From the NCBI RefSeq assembly GCF_000973105.1, contig NC_015844.1:3344501-3408500 (forward strand): a DNA stretch of 64,000 nt, in the 5' to 3' direction. Positions 44,659 through 53,118 of this stretch are shown here, piece by piece. Under the pieces are notes generated by a model that was given only the letters and a program-made list of their open reading frames with translations, had not been told where the DNA came from and did no database searches. Numbering within the stretch: the stretch's first letter is position 1; every line of letters begins with the position of its first letter. Origin of the DNA: Zobellia galactanivorans. Lineage in GTDB: Bacteria > Bacteroidota > Bacteroidia > Flavobacteriales > Flavobacteriaceae. Position numbers and translations under genes: made by a program.

Positions 44659-44718
44659 AATTTCATCGTAATCCGTTGAAAAGTGCAATATTTGCGCTCC
44701 TAAAATGTAAATTTTTAT

Positions 44719-45138
44719 ATGAGTTTAGATAAAATCTTATCCATAGGAGGTAAACCAGGCCTTTACAAATTGGTCACCCAAACCCGTACGGGATTCGTAG
44801 CTGAATCGCTTATCGATAAAAAACGCATCACCGTTGGAATGCGAAGCAACGTAAGCATTCTGTCTGAAATTGCAATTTATACCTTGGATGAGGAATTGCC
44901 CCTAAGGGAAGTATTCCTAAAGATACAGGTGAAGGAAAAGGGAGGTAAAACTTCAATTGCCCATAAAGCCGAAAAAATTAAGTTGGAAGAGTATTTTTTT
45001 GAAATTCTTCCCAACTACGATGAAGATAGGGTATATGCCAGCGATATTAAGAAGGTAATACAATGGTACAACATACTACATGATAATGGTATTACCGATT
45101 TTGCAGGGGATAAGAAAGAAAGTACTGAAGAAGAATAA
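44719..45138 (+). CDS. DUF5606 domain protein (Bacteroidota-specific)
   Basis: This 139-aa cytoplasmic protein of unknown function opens with the conserved LDKILSIGGKPGLYKLVTQTRTGFVAESL. DKKRITV and SNVSILSEIAIYT strands follow, and a C-terminal helical half ends in an acidic tail (KKESTEEE). The N-terminal half looks like a small beta-barrel. Homologues are found beside def and ruvX in many flavobacteria, as here. A strong terminator follows directly. Confidence 0.85.
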   Translation: MSLDKILSIGGKPGLYKLVTQTRTGFVAESLIDKKRITVGMRSNVSILSEIAIYTLDEELPLREVFLKIQVKEKGGKTSIAHKAEKIKLEEYFFEILPNYDEDRVYASDIKKVIQWYNILHDNGITDFAGDKKESTEEE

Positions 45139-45166
45139 GTTTTCCTGCTGATGTAATTTATAATAT

Positions 45167-45191
45167 AAAACCCTCTGAACGAGGGTTTTTT
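45167..45191 (+). terminator. Terminator after the ruvX-def-DUF5606 operon
   Basis: AAAACCCTC (45167-45175) pairs perfectly with GAGGGTTTT (45181-45189) over a TGAAC loop and runs into T6. It lies 29 bp past the DUF5606 stop. Confidence 0.9.
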
Positions 45192-45331
45192 GCATTCTTG
45201 ACCTTTGATAGGCTCGATTTAATGCAAATATCAACATGTAAGATAAAACTTATTTTATTTGAGAGAATATATTGTAATTATCTGAATTACAGTTTTTTCC
45301 ATATTTTCTTTGTTATATTATCGTTACCTTA

Positions 45332-45344
45332 GCTAGTAACTAGC
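45332..45344. promoter_or_regulatory. Short inverted repeat before the BLUF gene
   Basis: GCTAG-TAA-CTAGC lies 23 bp before the BLUF start codon. It could be a small operator; no promoter match was seen around it. Confidence 0.25.
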
Positions 45345-45367
45345 CAATCCAAATACGACCAAATTAC

Positions 45368-45811
45368 ATGTTCTGTTTAGTATATACGTCTATTGCGAAT
45401 ATTGATTTTGGAACACATGAAATTCACGAATTGCTCGAAAGGGCGAGAGATTTCAATAAGCGCAACAATATTACGGGCTGTTTGCTTTTCTATAAAGACC
45501 GATTTGTGCAATACTTAGAAGGTGAAGAGACCGTTGTTAAAGAGCTTTTTGAGAGAATTAAGAAAGACCCTAGAAACCGAGAGGTAAGCCTGTTGTCGGA
45601 AAGCAAGATCCACAATAGGGAATTTGAAAGCTGGAGTATGGCTTTCGAGCACCTCAAGGCCGAGAACAGCAACCTTCAATATTTAAAATTATTGGTAGGC
45701 ACCTTTTTTGAAAATCCTGAAAATTCATTATCTCCTAATCCCACATCCATTGAGTTCTGGAACGCCACCAAGCTATTATTGGAGACCAAGTACGCCAGTA
45801 AAAATGACTAA
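45368..45811 (+). CDS. BLUF-domain blue-light sensor (FAD-binding)
   Basis: This 147-aa protein consists of one BLUF domain plus about 50 helical residues, with no fused output domain. The residues of the flavin photocycle are present: Tyr6 (LVYTS), Asn34 (NNITGCLLFY), Gln48 (RFVQYLEGE), and Trp89/Met91 (FESWSMAF). Short BLUF proteins signal by protein-protein contact. The next plus-strand genes, 450 bp on, are a PAS histidine kinase and a response regulator; a functional link is possible but not shown. The start is ATG 45368. Confidence 0.92.
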   Translation: MFCLVYTSIANIDFGTHEIHELLERARDFNKRNNITGCLLFYKDRFVQYLEGEETVVKELFERIKKDPRNREVSLLSESKIHNREFESWSMAFEHLKAENSNLQYLKLLVGTFFENPENSLSPNPTSIEFWNATKLLLETKYASKND

Positions 45812-45839
45812 AGGGCAGTAGTGCCTCAAAAAGTGTTGG

Positions 45840-45990
45840 TGTATACTTGCCTGTTTCAAGGCATATTCCTCTATATTTCTTTCAATCACGGTTGGGGCAT
45901 AGAAATACCAATTCGGTATAACCTATAGCGTGCCCAAATCCCAAATATTCCAGATGCCTGTATGATCAATGGTTTTTGATCACATACGTA
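45840..45990 (-). pseudogene. Decayed C-terminal fragment of a GH20 beta-hexosaminidase gene
   Basis: On the minus strand this region aligns with the functional GH20 gene at 47824-49440. The fragment reads LEYLGFGHAIGYTEL where the gene has LEYLAFPRAIGYAEL, then CPNRD, a stop codon and KKY where the gene has ENRDWEKY (TGG to TGA at 45884-45882). Upstream, SKTID corresponds to SETIS, but in another frame. At least two frameshifts and one stop make it non-functional. It lies antisense between the plus-strand BLUF and PAS-kinase genes. The remainder of 45812-46264 shows no gene. Confidence 0.8.
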
Positions 45991-46264
45991 TCCATACCTG
46001 ATATTTTTCAATGCGACATTTAAAGAGGCAAGAATGAAGGGGGGAGTTATAGCTGTCTTTTTTTATAACAATCTTGTGTGGTTTAAATAGCTGTTTATTA
46101 GGGTTTTGTGTTGTATTTTGACATTGTTGAATGTTTTTCGTCTACAACTAATCGTTACTCACCCTTAGCTTTTTGCTTTATACCTTCTTCTAACGACTAT
46201 TTTTTGTAAAGGGCTATAAATTAGCGGTATAAGTCGCTTGTGATTTGTCCCAAATACGAAAAAT

Positions 46265-47353
46265 ATGATAAAACCTACTACTACAATTAATAATGATTTA
46301 AAGAGTGCCTTTTTCGAAAATGCGTATTCTCCTTTTGTTATCCTTGATGACCAAATGAATTTTGTGGACGCTAATCAAGCATCCATAGTTACGGTGGGAA
46401 TTGCTAAAGAAAATTTTATAGGAAGAAATTTATTGGACATATTTCCATATCTAAAAGGTACGGAGCGGTATGATGCATACAAAGAAGTACTTAAGACGGG
46501 AGTTCCGGCGGGATATGATGAACTGTCCTTCGTAAGGGACAATGTTGAGTATAAGTGGATGGTCAAAGCCTTCAAGATTGGAGATTATTTGGGGATTTCT
46601 ACTCGTGATATAACCAACTTGAGTAACACCATAGATCAACTAAAAATAGCACAGCGTTCTTTAAAGGATGTGAATGTGAACTTAAAAAGGAAGAACCGAG
46701 AGTTAGAAGAGTTTTCCTATGTGGCCGCGCATGACCTGAGGGCTCCACTTACCAATTTAAAAAGCCTTTTTGAAATGTTTTTAAAGGCAGGGCCTATTTC
46801 TGATGAACTGTCTCCCATAGTTGTCAGAATGCAGTCGGTGACGAAAATTATGTGTGATAAAATTAGGGCCTTGAATGAAGTTATTGCGGTGAAGTCCAAT
46901 TTTAACGGGAATCACGAAAAAGTGGTTTTTTCCGAGGTGGTGGCCAAGGTTAAGGCCGGCCTTTCAGAAGATATCATCAAAAGCAGGGCTATTATCAAGG
47001 AAGACTTCTCGGGCTGTCCATCTCTTAAATATAGTCCTATCCACATAGAGAGTATTGTTCAGAACCTTATGTCCAATGCCCTGAAGTATCGACATCCTAA
47101 GCGAAAGCCTATCATTAAAATATCGGCGAAGGAAGTTCATGGTAAGATACACTTGAGTTTCAAGGATAATGGCTTGGGCTTTGATCCTGCTTTATCGGAT
47201 AAAATTTTCGGACTCTTCAAAAGAATGCACACACACGTTGAAGGCTTGGGAATAGGCCTTTACATTATTCATTCGATAGTTACCCAAAGCGGGGGGGAAA
47301 TCGAGGTCGAAAGTCAAGTGAACAAGGGAACTGAATTTAAGATCCAATTTTAG
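46265..47353 (+). CDS. PAS-domain sensor histidine kinase
   Basis: This 362-aa protein has no membrane segment, so it is cytoplasmic. An N-terminal PAS domain (about 15-120; VILDDQMNFVDANQASIV, GRNLLDIFPYL) is followed by a coiled linker (about 122-150). The kinase core has the phospho-accepting His in EEFSYVAAHDLRAPLTNLKS (about 151-170), the N box LMSNALKYRHP (about 272-282), the G1 box DNGLGFDPALS and the G2 box GLGIGLYII. The core resembles phytochrome-type and bacteriophytochrome-like kinases. The response-regulator gene starts 15 bp on, so they form a two-component pair. The PAS ligand is not evident. Confidence 0.92.
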   Translation: MIKPTTTINNDLKSAFFENAYSPFVILDDQMNFVDANQASIVTVGIAKENFIGRNLLDIFPYLKGTERYDAYKEVLKTGVPAGYDELSFVRDNVEYKWMVKAFKIGDYLGISTRDITNLSNTIDQLKIAQRSLKDVNVNLKRKNRELEEFSYVAAHDLRAPLTNLKSLFEMFLKAGPISDELSPIVVRMQSVTKIMCDKIRALNEVIAVKSNFNGNHEKVVFSEVVAKVKAGLSEDIIKSRAIIKEDFSGCPSLKYSPIHIESIVQNLMSNALKYRHPKRKPIIKISAKEVHGKIHLSFKDNGLGFDPALSDKIFGLFKRMHTHVEGLGIGLYIIHSIVTQSGGEIEVESQVNKGTEFKIQF

Positions 47354-47368
47354 CAACAAGTAAAATCC

Positions 47369-47761
47369 ATGAAAATGATTCAAATATTGATTATCGAAGA
47401 TGACGATGTTACCAACTTTATTACCGAAACCAAGTTGAACGAAATAGGGCTGCACCATATAGCCATTGTAACCAATGGCCAAATGGGCATAGACTATTTA
47501 AAGGGCAACGATTGTCCGGATCTAATTTTATTGGACATAAATATGCCAATTTTAGATGGTTGGGAATTTCTTGCTGCTAAAAAAAGACTGGGTTTGTGTC
47601 CAAATATTCCCATTATCATAACCACTTCATCGGGAAGACCGGAAGATAGGTTTAAGGCGACCACTTTTAAGGATATCTATGAGTATTTGGAGAAGCCCGT
47701 GAATTTTGATGTTTTACAACGCCTACTTTTGAATTTGGAAAAAAAGAAACTTGAATGTTAA
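47369..47761 (+). CDS. Single-domain response regulator
   Basis: The 130 aa form one receiver domain and no output domain. Seen: the acidic pocket IIEDDD (8-13); phospho-acceptor Asp56 in LILLDINMP; the switch Thr/Ser in IITTSSG; and the conserved Lys in EKPVNF near the C-terminus. Such CheY-like or Rcp1-type regulators often pair with light- or redox-sensing kinases. It is co-transcribed with the PAS kinase upstream and probably receives its phosphate; the downstream target is unknown. Confidence 0.93.
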   Translation: MKMIQILIIEDDDVTNFITETKLNEIGLHHIAIVTNGQMGIDYLKGNDCPDLILLDINMPILDGWEFLAAKKRLGLCPNIPIIITTSSGRPEDRFKATTFKDIYEYLEKPVNFDVLQRLLLNLEKKKLEC

Positions 47762-47823
47762 CTTCATTTCCATTTTCAATTTTTTTGCCTTCAATAGGGT
47801 AAGCTGGTTCTATTTAAATTGGG

Positions 47824-49440
47824 TCAATCTTTTTTGATTTCTTTATAGGTATATTCGCTTTTTTTCCAATCGATTAATGGAGAGGGATAGTATTTTACGT
47901 TCATTCGATCCAAGAAAGGGGCTTGCTGGGCTAAACGGACTTTATACTTCTCCCAATCGCGGTTTTCGGGCGTTGACCAACTCAATTCGGCATAACCTAT
48001 GGCACGCGGAAATGCCAAGTACTCTAGTTCGTCAATGTTACTAATGGTTTCTGACCATAAGGGGGCTTCAATGCCTAAAATGTTTTCCAGGGGTACCCCT
48101 TCATAGGTTTCGGGAGACCATTCATAGGCCGTATCCGTGGGGATATAGGCGGCCCAGTGCAGTCCGTGTTTAGATAGGCTGTCGTATTGCATGTCGAGAT
48201 AGGCCTTTTTTGCCGGAGACATAATAATTTTCATTCCTTTTTCTACGGCTAGGTCGGCATTTTCTTTGCTTGACCAAAACTGGGAAATTGAGGTGGAGTC
48301 TATATTTGCGGTAGCAACCTCATCCCATCCGATCATCCGCTTGCCGTATTTCTGCACAATTTTTTCTACTTTTTCAACAAAGTACACATAGTCTTTTTTC
48401 TTGGTAACATGGCTTTCGTCTCCACCGATATGAAAATAGGGGCCAGGGCTTATAGCGGAAATCTCGCGTACTACATCGTCAATAAAGGCATAGGTAGTAT
48501 CTTTTCTTGTGTCGAAGGTGCTGAAACCAACTCGCATACCCGTGTATAGTTTTACTTCTTTCCCATTTCCGTTTAAGAAGGGGTATGAAACGGAGGCTGC
48601 ATTCGTATGTCCTGGCATGTCTATTTCAGGTACGATGGTCATATGCCGTTGGGCTGCGTAGTTGACAATATCGCTATATTCCTCTTGCGTATAGAATCCT
48701 CCTGATTTTCCTCCTACTTCGGTGCTTCCTCCTACTTCCGTGAGTTTGGGCCATGATTTGATTTCAATACGCCAACCTTGGTCATCGGATAGGTGTAAAT
48801 GCAAGACGTTGTATTTGTAGTAGGCGAGAAGGTCTATATATTTTTTTACATCTTCTACACTAAAAAAATGACGGGCTACGTCGAGCATACTTCCTCTGTA
48901 CTCAAAAACGGGGTTGTCGATAATTTTCCCGGTGGGAATGTTCCATACTTGGTACGGAGCTACGGTATCGTTCGGTATTTCCGGTATGATTTGACGAATG
49001 GTCTGTACCCCTCTAAAAGCACCTGTTGAGGTATTCGCATTTAGAATTATGGAGTCTTTGGTGATGTACAGTTGGTAGGCCTCGGGGGCGTTCAATTCTA
49101 AACTGTCGGACTGGTTGATGTAGATAACGCCTTCACGTTCTGGAGTATCTTCCGTATTTACGGGGATATCCAAGGAAGTCTTGGCGTGTATTTTTTCGGA
49201 AAGAAATCGACCTACTTCGGGAAAACCATCGGCGTTTTCCGAGGTGTATATGGCGGTAAACTTATCTAAGGCAAAGCCTGAATTCGTAGGAATGACCTTC
49301 ATCGGCATAGGGATCATAGGTTCCATGGCCAAATCGGTCTGCGGTAGGTTCAAGACGCGTTTCTTTTTTTCTGGTTCGCAAGAAAATAGCGCCACGAAAA
49401 TACAGCTGATAAACAATGCTTTGATCAAGTTAGATTTCAT
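47824..49440 (-). CDS. Beta-N-acetylhexosaminidase, GH20 lipoprotein
   Basis: This enzyme cleaves terminal GlcNAc/GalNAc from chitin oligosaccharides or glycans by substrate-assisted catalysis. Seen: a lipoprotein signal with lipobox LFSC (Cys21), so it is membrane-anchored; a GH20b-like N-terminal domain (about 40-175); and the (beta/alpha)8 domain, with the active-site Asp341-Glu342 in YFHIGGDESH, HLHLSDDQGWRIEI (about 214-227) and PEIDMPGHTNA (about 271-281). A small in-frame duplication gives GGSTEVGGKSGG. It is the last gene of a minus-strand cluster with an SGNH hydrolase, an alpha/beta hydrolase and an aquaglyceroporin. A decayed relative lies at 45840-45990. Confidence 0.95.
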   Translation of the reverse strand: MKSNLIKALFISCIFVALFSCEPEKKKRVLNLPQTDLAMEPMIPMPMKVIPTNSGFALDKFTAIYTSENADGFPEVGRFLSEKIHAKTSLDIPVNTEDTPEREGVIYINQSDSLELNAPEAYQLYITKDSIILNANTSTGAFRGVQTIRQIIPEIPNDTVAPYQVWNIPTGKIIDNPVFEYRGSMLDVARHFFSVEDVKKYIDLLAYYKYNVLHLHLSDDQGWRIEIKSWPKLTEVGGSTEVGGKSGGFYTQEEYSDIVNYAAQRHMTIVPEIDMPGHTNAASVSYPFLNGNGKEVKLYTGMRVGFSTFDTRKDTTYAFIDDVVREISAISPGPYFHIGGDESHVTKKKDYVYFVEKVEKIVQKYGKRMIGWDEVATANIDSTSISQFWSSKENADLAVEKGMKIIMSPAKKAYLDMQYDSLSKHGLHWAAYIPTDTAYEWSPETYEGVPLENILGIEAPLWSETISNIDELEYLAFPRAIGYAELSWSTPENRDWEKYKVRLAQQAPFLDRMNVKYYPSPLIDWKKSEYTYKEIKKD

Positions 49441-49475
49441 CGAAGTAGTTTTTATGGGGTTGGGGTATTACATGT

Positions 49476-50114
49476 CTAGTTGAGGTAATCTTTTAACACG
49501 GAGTACCATATTTCATATCCTTTAGGGTTCATGTGCAAGCCGTCTTCCACAAAAATATCTTGCTTTACTTTTCGGCCATCGAGCATAGGGTTCCAGACAT
49601 CGACATATAGCAAACGGCCGTCGGTATATGTCATTTTTTCCATCTTTCGGTTCAGCCTTTTATATTTCCTTCTTAGTTTCCATCGGGCCAAACTCGGTTT
49701 TGCTGAGATAAAAACGATCTCGGTCTGTGGGTTTTCCTTAAAGATACTGTCTTTGATCGCTGTTATGGTACGAATAATATCTTTTGGCCTTTTTTTGTTT
49801 TGGATGTCATTGTCCCCTTCGTATATAAAAACTTTTTTGGGATGGTAGCGTAGAATAAGCTCGTCGGTAAATTGAAGTAAATCTATAGCCTGCGAGCCAC
49901 CGAATCCTGAATTGATGATCTGATGCTCGGGAAAGCGCTCTTGAAGGTCTTTCCAGACACGTATACTGGAACTTCCGGTAAACACAATACTCTCTTGTGA
50001 GGCATCATAAAGGCTGTCGTATTTTTGTACAATGGCCTTTACCTCTTTATTAAAGGCACTTTGGGCATGTAGGGAAAAGCTCGCTAAAAGGAATATGATA
50101 AGGGATGTTTTCAT
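49476..50114 (-). CDS. Secreted SGNH/GDSL-family hydrolase
   Basis: This 212-aa esterase-type protein has a signal peptide (MKTSLIIFLLASFSLHAQS). The blocks of the family are visible: block I VFTGSSSIRVW (about 45-55, nucleophile Ser), block II with NSGFGGSQ (about 68-75, Gly), block III EGDNDI (about 97-102, Asn) and block V VEDGLHMNPKGY (about 189-200, Asp and His). Members deacetylate sugars or act on lipids and esters. Its place between an alpha/beta hydrolase (7 bp upstream) and a GH20 hexosaminidase (35 bp downstream) suggests glycan deacylation (inference). Confidence 0.88.
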   Translation of the reverse strand: MKTSLIIFLLASFSLHAQSAFNKEVKAIVQKYDSLYDASQESIVFTGSSSIRVWKDLQERFPEHQIINSGFGGSQAIDLLQFTDELILRYHPKKVFIYEGDNDIQNKKRPKDIIRTITAIKDSIFKENPQTEIVFISAKPSLARWKLRRKYKRLNRKMEKMTYTDGRLLYVDVWNPMLDGRKVKQDIFVEDGLHMNPKGYEIWYSVLKDYLN

Positions 50115-50120
50115 TTGAAT

Positions 50121-50996
50121 TTAATTAGAAGTTGAGGTAATTCCTTGGGCAACGGACCATTCATAAAATCGTTGTATCCAATGATCGGCCGGTAAGCCTT
50201 GCTTTTTTAGGCCAAAGCCGTGGCCGCCTTTGGCGTACATATGTAGTTCCGGCCGTTGACCGGCTTTGATCCAAGAATTATATATTTCAATGCTGCCGGG
50301 TGCAAGGCCCAATGAATCGTCACTGGCACAGATAACAAGCATATCTGGGGCATTTTCCGGGGCTTCCTGAACAGGGTAGGCACTTGTCCATGCATATACA
50401 GGAACGATAAAATCGGGTCTGTCTTTGTCTTTGTAGTTATAAGCTACGCCCATGGTCACGGCGCCTCCAGCCGAAAAACCCATAAAGCCTATTTTGTTTG
50501 GATCTAATTGATATTTTTTTGCATTCTCCCTAACATATGAAACGGCTGAAAGTCCATCGGCAATAGACAAGGGGAAAACGGCCGCTATTCTTTCGGTTAT
50601 ACGGGATGGATCGGTTTTGCCTTCGGTGCTATATTCTTGAACGGCATCTTGGCCCGTGGGCACAAGGCGGTATTTTAAAACGAATGCGGTTATGCCTTTA
50701 TCGGCAAGCCACTTGGCAACGTCTCTACCTTCGCTATTGATACTGTGGGCGTACAGGGCGCCGCCAGGAGCAATTATAACAGAAGTTCCATTAGGTTTTT
50801 TAGGTTGAAAAACTTGAAGCGTAGGAACCGATACATTGGTGACCACCTCTGTTTTCCATATCTCCGAAAAGTATTGTTTTTCTTGATGCTCCCATTTCAC
50901 GGTCGTACTCTCTTCATAGGGCAATTCTATAAATTCTTGGGCAAAGCCGAGCTGAACAATGATCAAGAAAGAAAATACGAGACTAAGTTTTTTCAT
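50121..50996 (-). CDS. Secreted alpha/beta hydrolase (acetyl-ester hydrolase-like)
   Basis: The start is placed at ATG 50996, giving a clear signal peptide (MKKLSLVFSFLIIVQLGFAQ) and 291 aa; the open frame to 51119 overlaps the aquaporin gene and is not credible. Seen: the oxyanion-region motif IIAPGGALYAHS; the nucleophile elbow GFMGFSAGGA (G-x-S-x-G); the acid in ICASDDSLGLAPGS; and the His in KGGHGFGLKK. These match the bacterial acetylxylan-esterase-like/BD-FAE group. With the neighbouring SGNH hydrolase and GH20 it may act on esterified glycans, but the substrate is unknown. Confidence 0.88.
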   Translation of the reverse strand: MKKLSLVFSFLIIVQLGFAQEFIELPYEESTTVKWEHQEKQYFSEIWKTEVVTNVSVPTLQVFQPKKPNGTSVIIAPGGALYAHSINSEGRDVAKWLADKGITAFVLKYRLVPTGQDAVQEYSTEGKTDPSRITERIAAVFPLSIADGLSAVSYVRENAKKYQLDPNKIGFMGFSAGGAVTMGVAYNYKDKDRPDFIVPVYAWTSAYPVQEAPENAPDMLVICASDDSLGLAPGSIEIYNSWIKAGQRPELHMYAKGGHGFGLKKQGLPADHWIQRFYEWSVAQGITSTSN

Positions 50997-51034
50997 GTGC
51001 TGTTGTTGTAACAATAGGGGTAATGGATTACGGT

Positions 51035-51760
51035 TTAAACGGCAATGGCCAGATAGGTCAAGGCGGCTACAACGGCACCGCATAATGGAGCTACAATTGG
51101 GATCCATGCGTAACCCCAATCACTGCTTCCTTTTCCTTTTAAGGGCAAGATGGCGTGCAAAAGTCGCGGACCAAAATCACGCGCGGGGTTAATGGCATAA
51201 CCTGTCGGTCCCCCAAGACCAAATCCTATGCCCATTACTAAGAGGGCTACGGGTAAAGCATCTAAGGAACCGAGTGAAATCGGTTCGTCACCAAATGTGC
51301 CACCAGCGATAAAAAATACACCGAATACCAAGACAAACGTGCCTATGGCCTCGGTAACAAAATTCCAAAAAGGACTCCTAATGGCCGGGGCGGTACAAAA
51401 GGTGGCCAGTATGGCACCTTGGTCTTCGGTTGCATCGTAGTGCTTTTTGTAACTGAGCCAAACCATAAAGTTCCCCATCATGGCCCCTAAAATTTGTGCC
51501 AACATATAACCGGGAACCAATTGCCAACTAAATTTCCCCGCTACGGCCAAAGCCAGGGTTACGGCGGGATTTATATGGGCATGGCTTACATCGGCACTGA
51601 CATATACCCCAATAAAGACGGCAATACCCCAGGCTAAGGAAATACCTGTCCAACCCGTGTCGGGGCCTTTGGTTCCTTTTAAAACTAGGTTGGCGACCAC
51701 GCCATTGCCAATGAGAATAAGCAGGGCGGTGCCGATAAATTCATAGAGGTAAACGATCAT
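51035..51760 (-). CDS. Aquaglyceroporin (MIP family, GlpF-like)
   Basis: This 241-aa inner-membrane channel has six transmembrane segments and two half-helices carrying the NPA boxes: HINPAVTLAL (about 61-70) and GYAINPARDFGPR (about 194-206). The Asp after the second NPAR marks glycerol-type channels instead of strict water channels. It is the first gene of a minus-strand series; the next gene starts 38 bp later. No glycerol kinase or dehydrogenase is nearby, so the channel may carry another small polyol or water for osmotic control. Confidence 0.93.
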   Translation of the reverse strand: MIVYLYEFIGTALLILIGNGVVANLVLKGTKGPDTGWTGISLAWGIAVFIGVYVSADVSHAHINPAVTLALAVAGKFSWQLVPGYMLAQILGAMMGNFMVWLSYKKHYDATEDQGAILATFCTAPAIRSPFWNFVTEAIGTFVLVFGVFFIAGGTFGDEPISLGSLDALPVALLVMGIGFGLGGPTGYAINPARDFGPRLLHAILPLKGKGSSDWGYAWIPIVAPLCGAVVAALTYLAIAV

Positions 51761-51895
51761 AGTGGAGTTGTTTAGTTGGTGAAAAGATACTAAAAAAACA
51801 AAATTTTACGCTTGTTGAGGGCGTGGGGTGTCAATATTAAATAAGCCTTAAGTAACTAATGGATTGATATTGAGATTTTTTCCCTAAAAGGAAAA

Positions 51896-52348
51896 TCAAA
51901 CATTGAATTGCTGAAGGTGGTGGTTTAAATGCTTATAAAAAAGAGTGTTCCATTCTTGGGAAGTGAGTGGCCCGAAAGCATGCGATTCTTTGTTTTGAAA
52001 ATGAGGGGCACCCAGTTGTTGTGTTTTTTCCAAATAGGCGATTAGTTTTTGTTTTTCCACTTCAAAGTCGCGTTCATCGACAATCAAAAATTCAGGTGCG
52101 GTGCGGAGGTTTCGCTTGTAAGGCTTGGGGCCTACCACCATATTTTTTGCAAAAAGTTTGATCATAAATTTTTTGAAGCCTTTAGGCTTCGGGTACTTGT
52201 CGGTATAGGTCATATCGTAGGCCACATTGCAGTGGGCCATCATTTGAGCCACGTTCATTTTGCCCCATTCGTTCTGGCTTTGGGGGTTGAGGTTGTTGAT
52301 GCGCGAAACAAGTTCTTGAACATCTGTGGGGTCGAATATATTTTTCAT
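51896..52348 (-). CDS. DUF1569 (DinB-like) protein
   Basis: The 150 aa match the DUF1569 family of the DinB/YfiT-like four-helix-bundle metalloproteins. Seen: the conserved MNVAQMMAHCNVAYDM (about 31-46), with a likely metal-binding His; KPKGFKKFMIKLFAKNMVVG; and the C-terminal HAFGPLTSQEWNTLFYKHLNHHLQQF (about 124-149), with the other histidines. Function is unknown. It stands alone, with about 200 bp to the divergent RND operon. Confidence 0.85.
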   Translation of the reverse strand: MKNIFDPTDVQELVSRINNLNPQSQNEWGKMNVAQMMAHCNVAYDMTYTDKYPKPKGFKKFMIKLFAKNMVVGPKPYKRNLRTAPEFLIVDERDFEVEKQKLIAYLEKTQQLGAPHFQNKESHAFGPLTSQEWNTLFYKHLNHHLQQFNV

Positions 52349-52508
52349 AGTGGGCTGGTTTAAAGAATAAAGACCAACAAGTGAAATGGTCTGACCGAAA
52401 GATATTTAAAAAAAGTGGAACTTTTATTTTTAGTTCGTCGGTAAAAGGGGCTTTAACTGCTTATAACGAATTAAAAGTCTGTGTTAACAAACATTTAAGA
52501 TAGACATG

Positions 52509-52539
52509 TTGTCCACATTAGGGTCGTGTACTAGTTTTG
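52509..52539 (+). promoter_or_regulatory. Promoter of the efflux operon
   Basis: A TTG at 52509-52511 and TAGTTTTG at 52532-52539 are 20 bp apart, an exact match to the flavobacterial consensus TTG-N17-23-TAnnTTTG. The predicted start of transcription (about 52543-52546) is nearly at the ATG at 52547, implying an almost leaderless mRNA. Confidence 0.6.
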
Positions 52540-52546
52540 CTTCCAG

Positions 52547-52972
52547 ATGAAAAAAAAGGTGCTTAAATATCTTTTATCTCTTTTTGTACTTCTGATAGGT
52601 GTTTGCAATCAAAGCGTTGCAAATTCACTTGTTGAAGGTGGTTTTTTCATTTATGGGAATTATTCCAACGATGCTGACACGGTCGATATAAGTGTCGATG
52701 GATTGTTGCAACAAGCAATTTTGAGCTCTTCTTCCACCGAAAAACATCGCAGCCATAAGGTGGAATGTATCGATAGTGAGGAAGAAGAGAGCGAACCTAC
52801 CGTTTTAAAAAATCAATCGAGTAAGGTTTCCTTTTTGTGTTCTTTCTCGATTTTCTATCGAACTACTTACCTTTTTGACCGGGTAAAGAAGCAATTTTCG
52901 TTTTACGAACACTTTACCTACTTATCTACGTATAAGTCCCTTCACCTCATATTCAGCGTTTTTCGACTGTGA
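52547..52972 (+). CDS. Small secreted protein leading the RND efflux operon
   Basis: I cannot name this family. The 141 aa begin with a signal peptide (KKKVLKYLLSLFVLLIGVCNQSVANS). The middle is rich in Ser, Glu and Asp (SSSSTEKHRSHKVE, DSEEEESEP), and an aromatic C-terminal third (FSIFYRTTYLFD, YEHFTYLSTYKSLHLIFSVFRL) could be membrane-associated. It starts just after a consensus promoter and lies 146 bp before the membrane-fusion protein gene on the same strand. It may be a small accessory or regulatory leader of the efflux operon. Confidence 0.65.
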   Translation: MKKKVLKYLLSLFVLLIGVCNQSVANSLVEGGFFIYGNYSNDADTVDISVDGLLQQAILSSSSTEKHRSHKVECIDSEEEESEPTVLKNQSSKVSFLCSFSIFYRTTYLFDRVKKQFSFYEHFTYLSTYKSLHLIFSVFRL

Positions 52973-53118
52973 TATCTCAAATCGGGTTCGGTCGTGACTA
53001 TAAGCCGAATGCTGTCTTCTTTTTTCAGTGCGATGCGGAACAATGCACTTGAAAAACAATCATTTTCGATGTTGTAAGACATCATCATAAACCATTATCA
53101 AAACTAAAATATTAAGTT

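Noticed and set aside
50997-51119. N-terminal extension of the alpha/beta hydrolase
   Set aside because: It overlaps the aquaporin gene's 3' end and precedes a clear signal peptide; ATG 50996 is the natural start.
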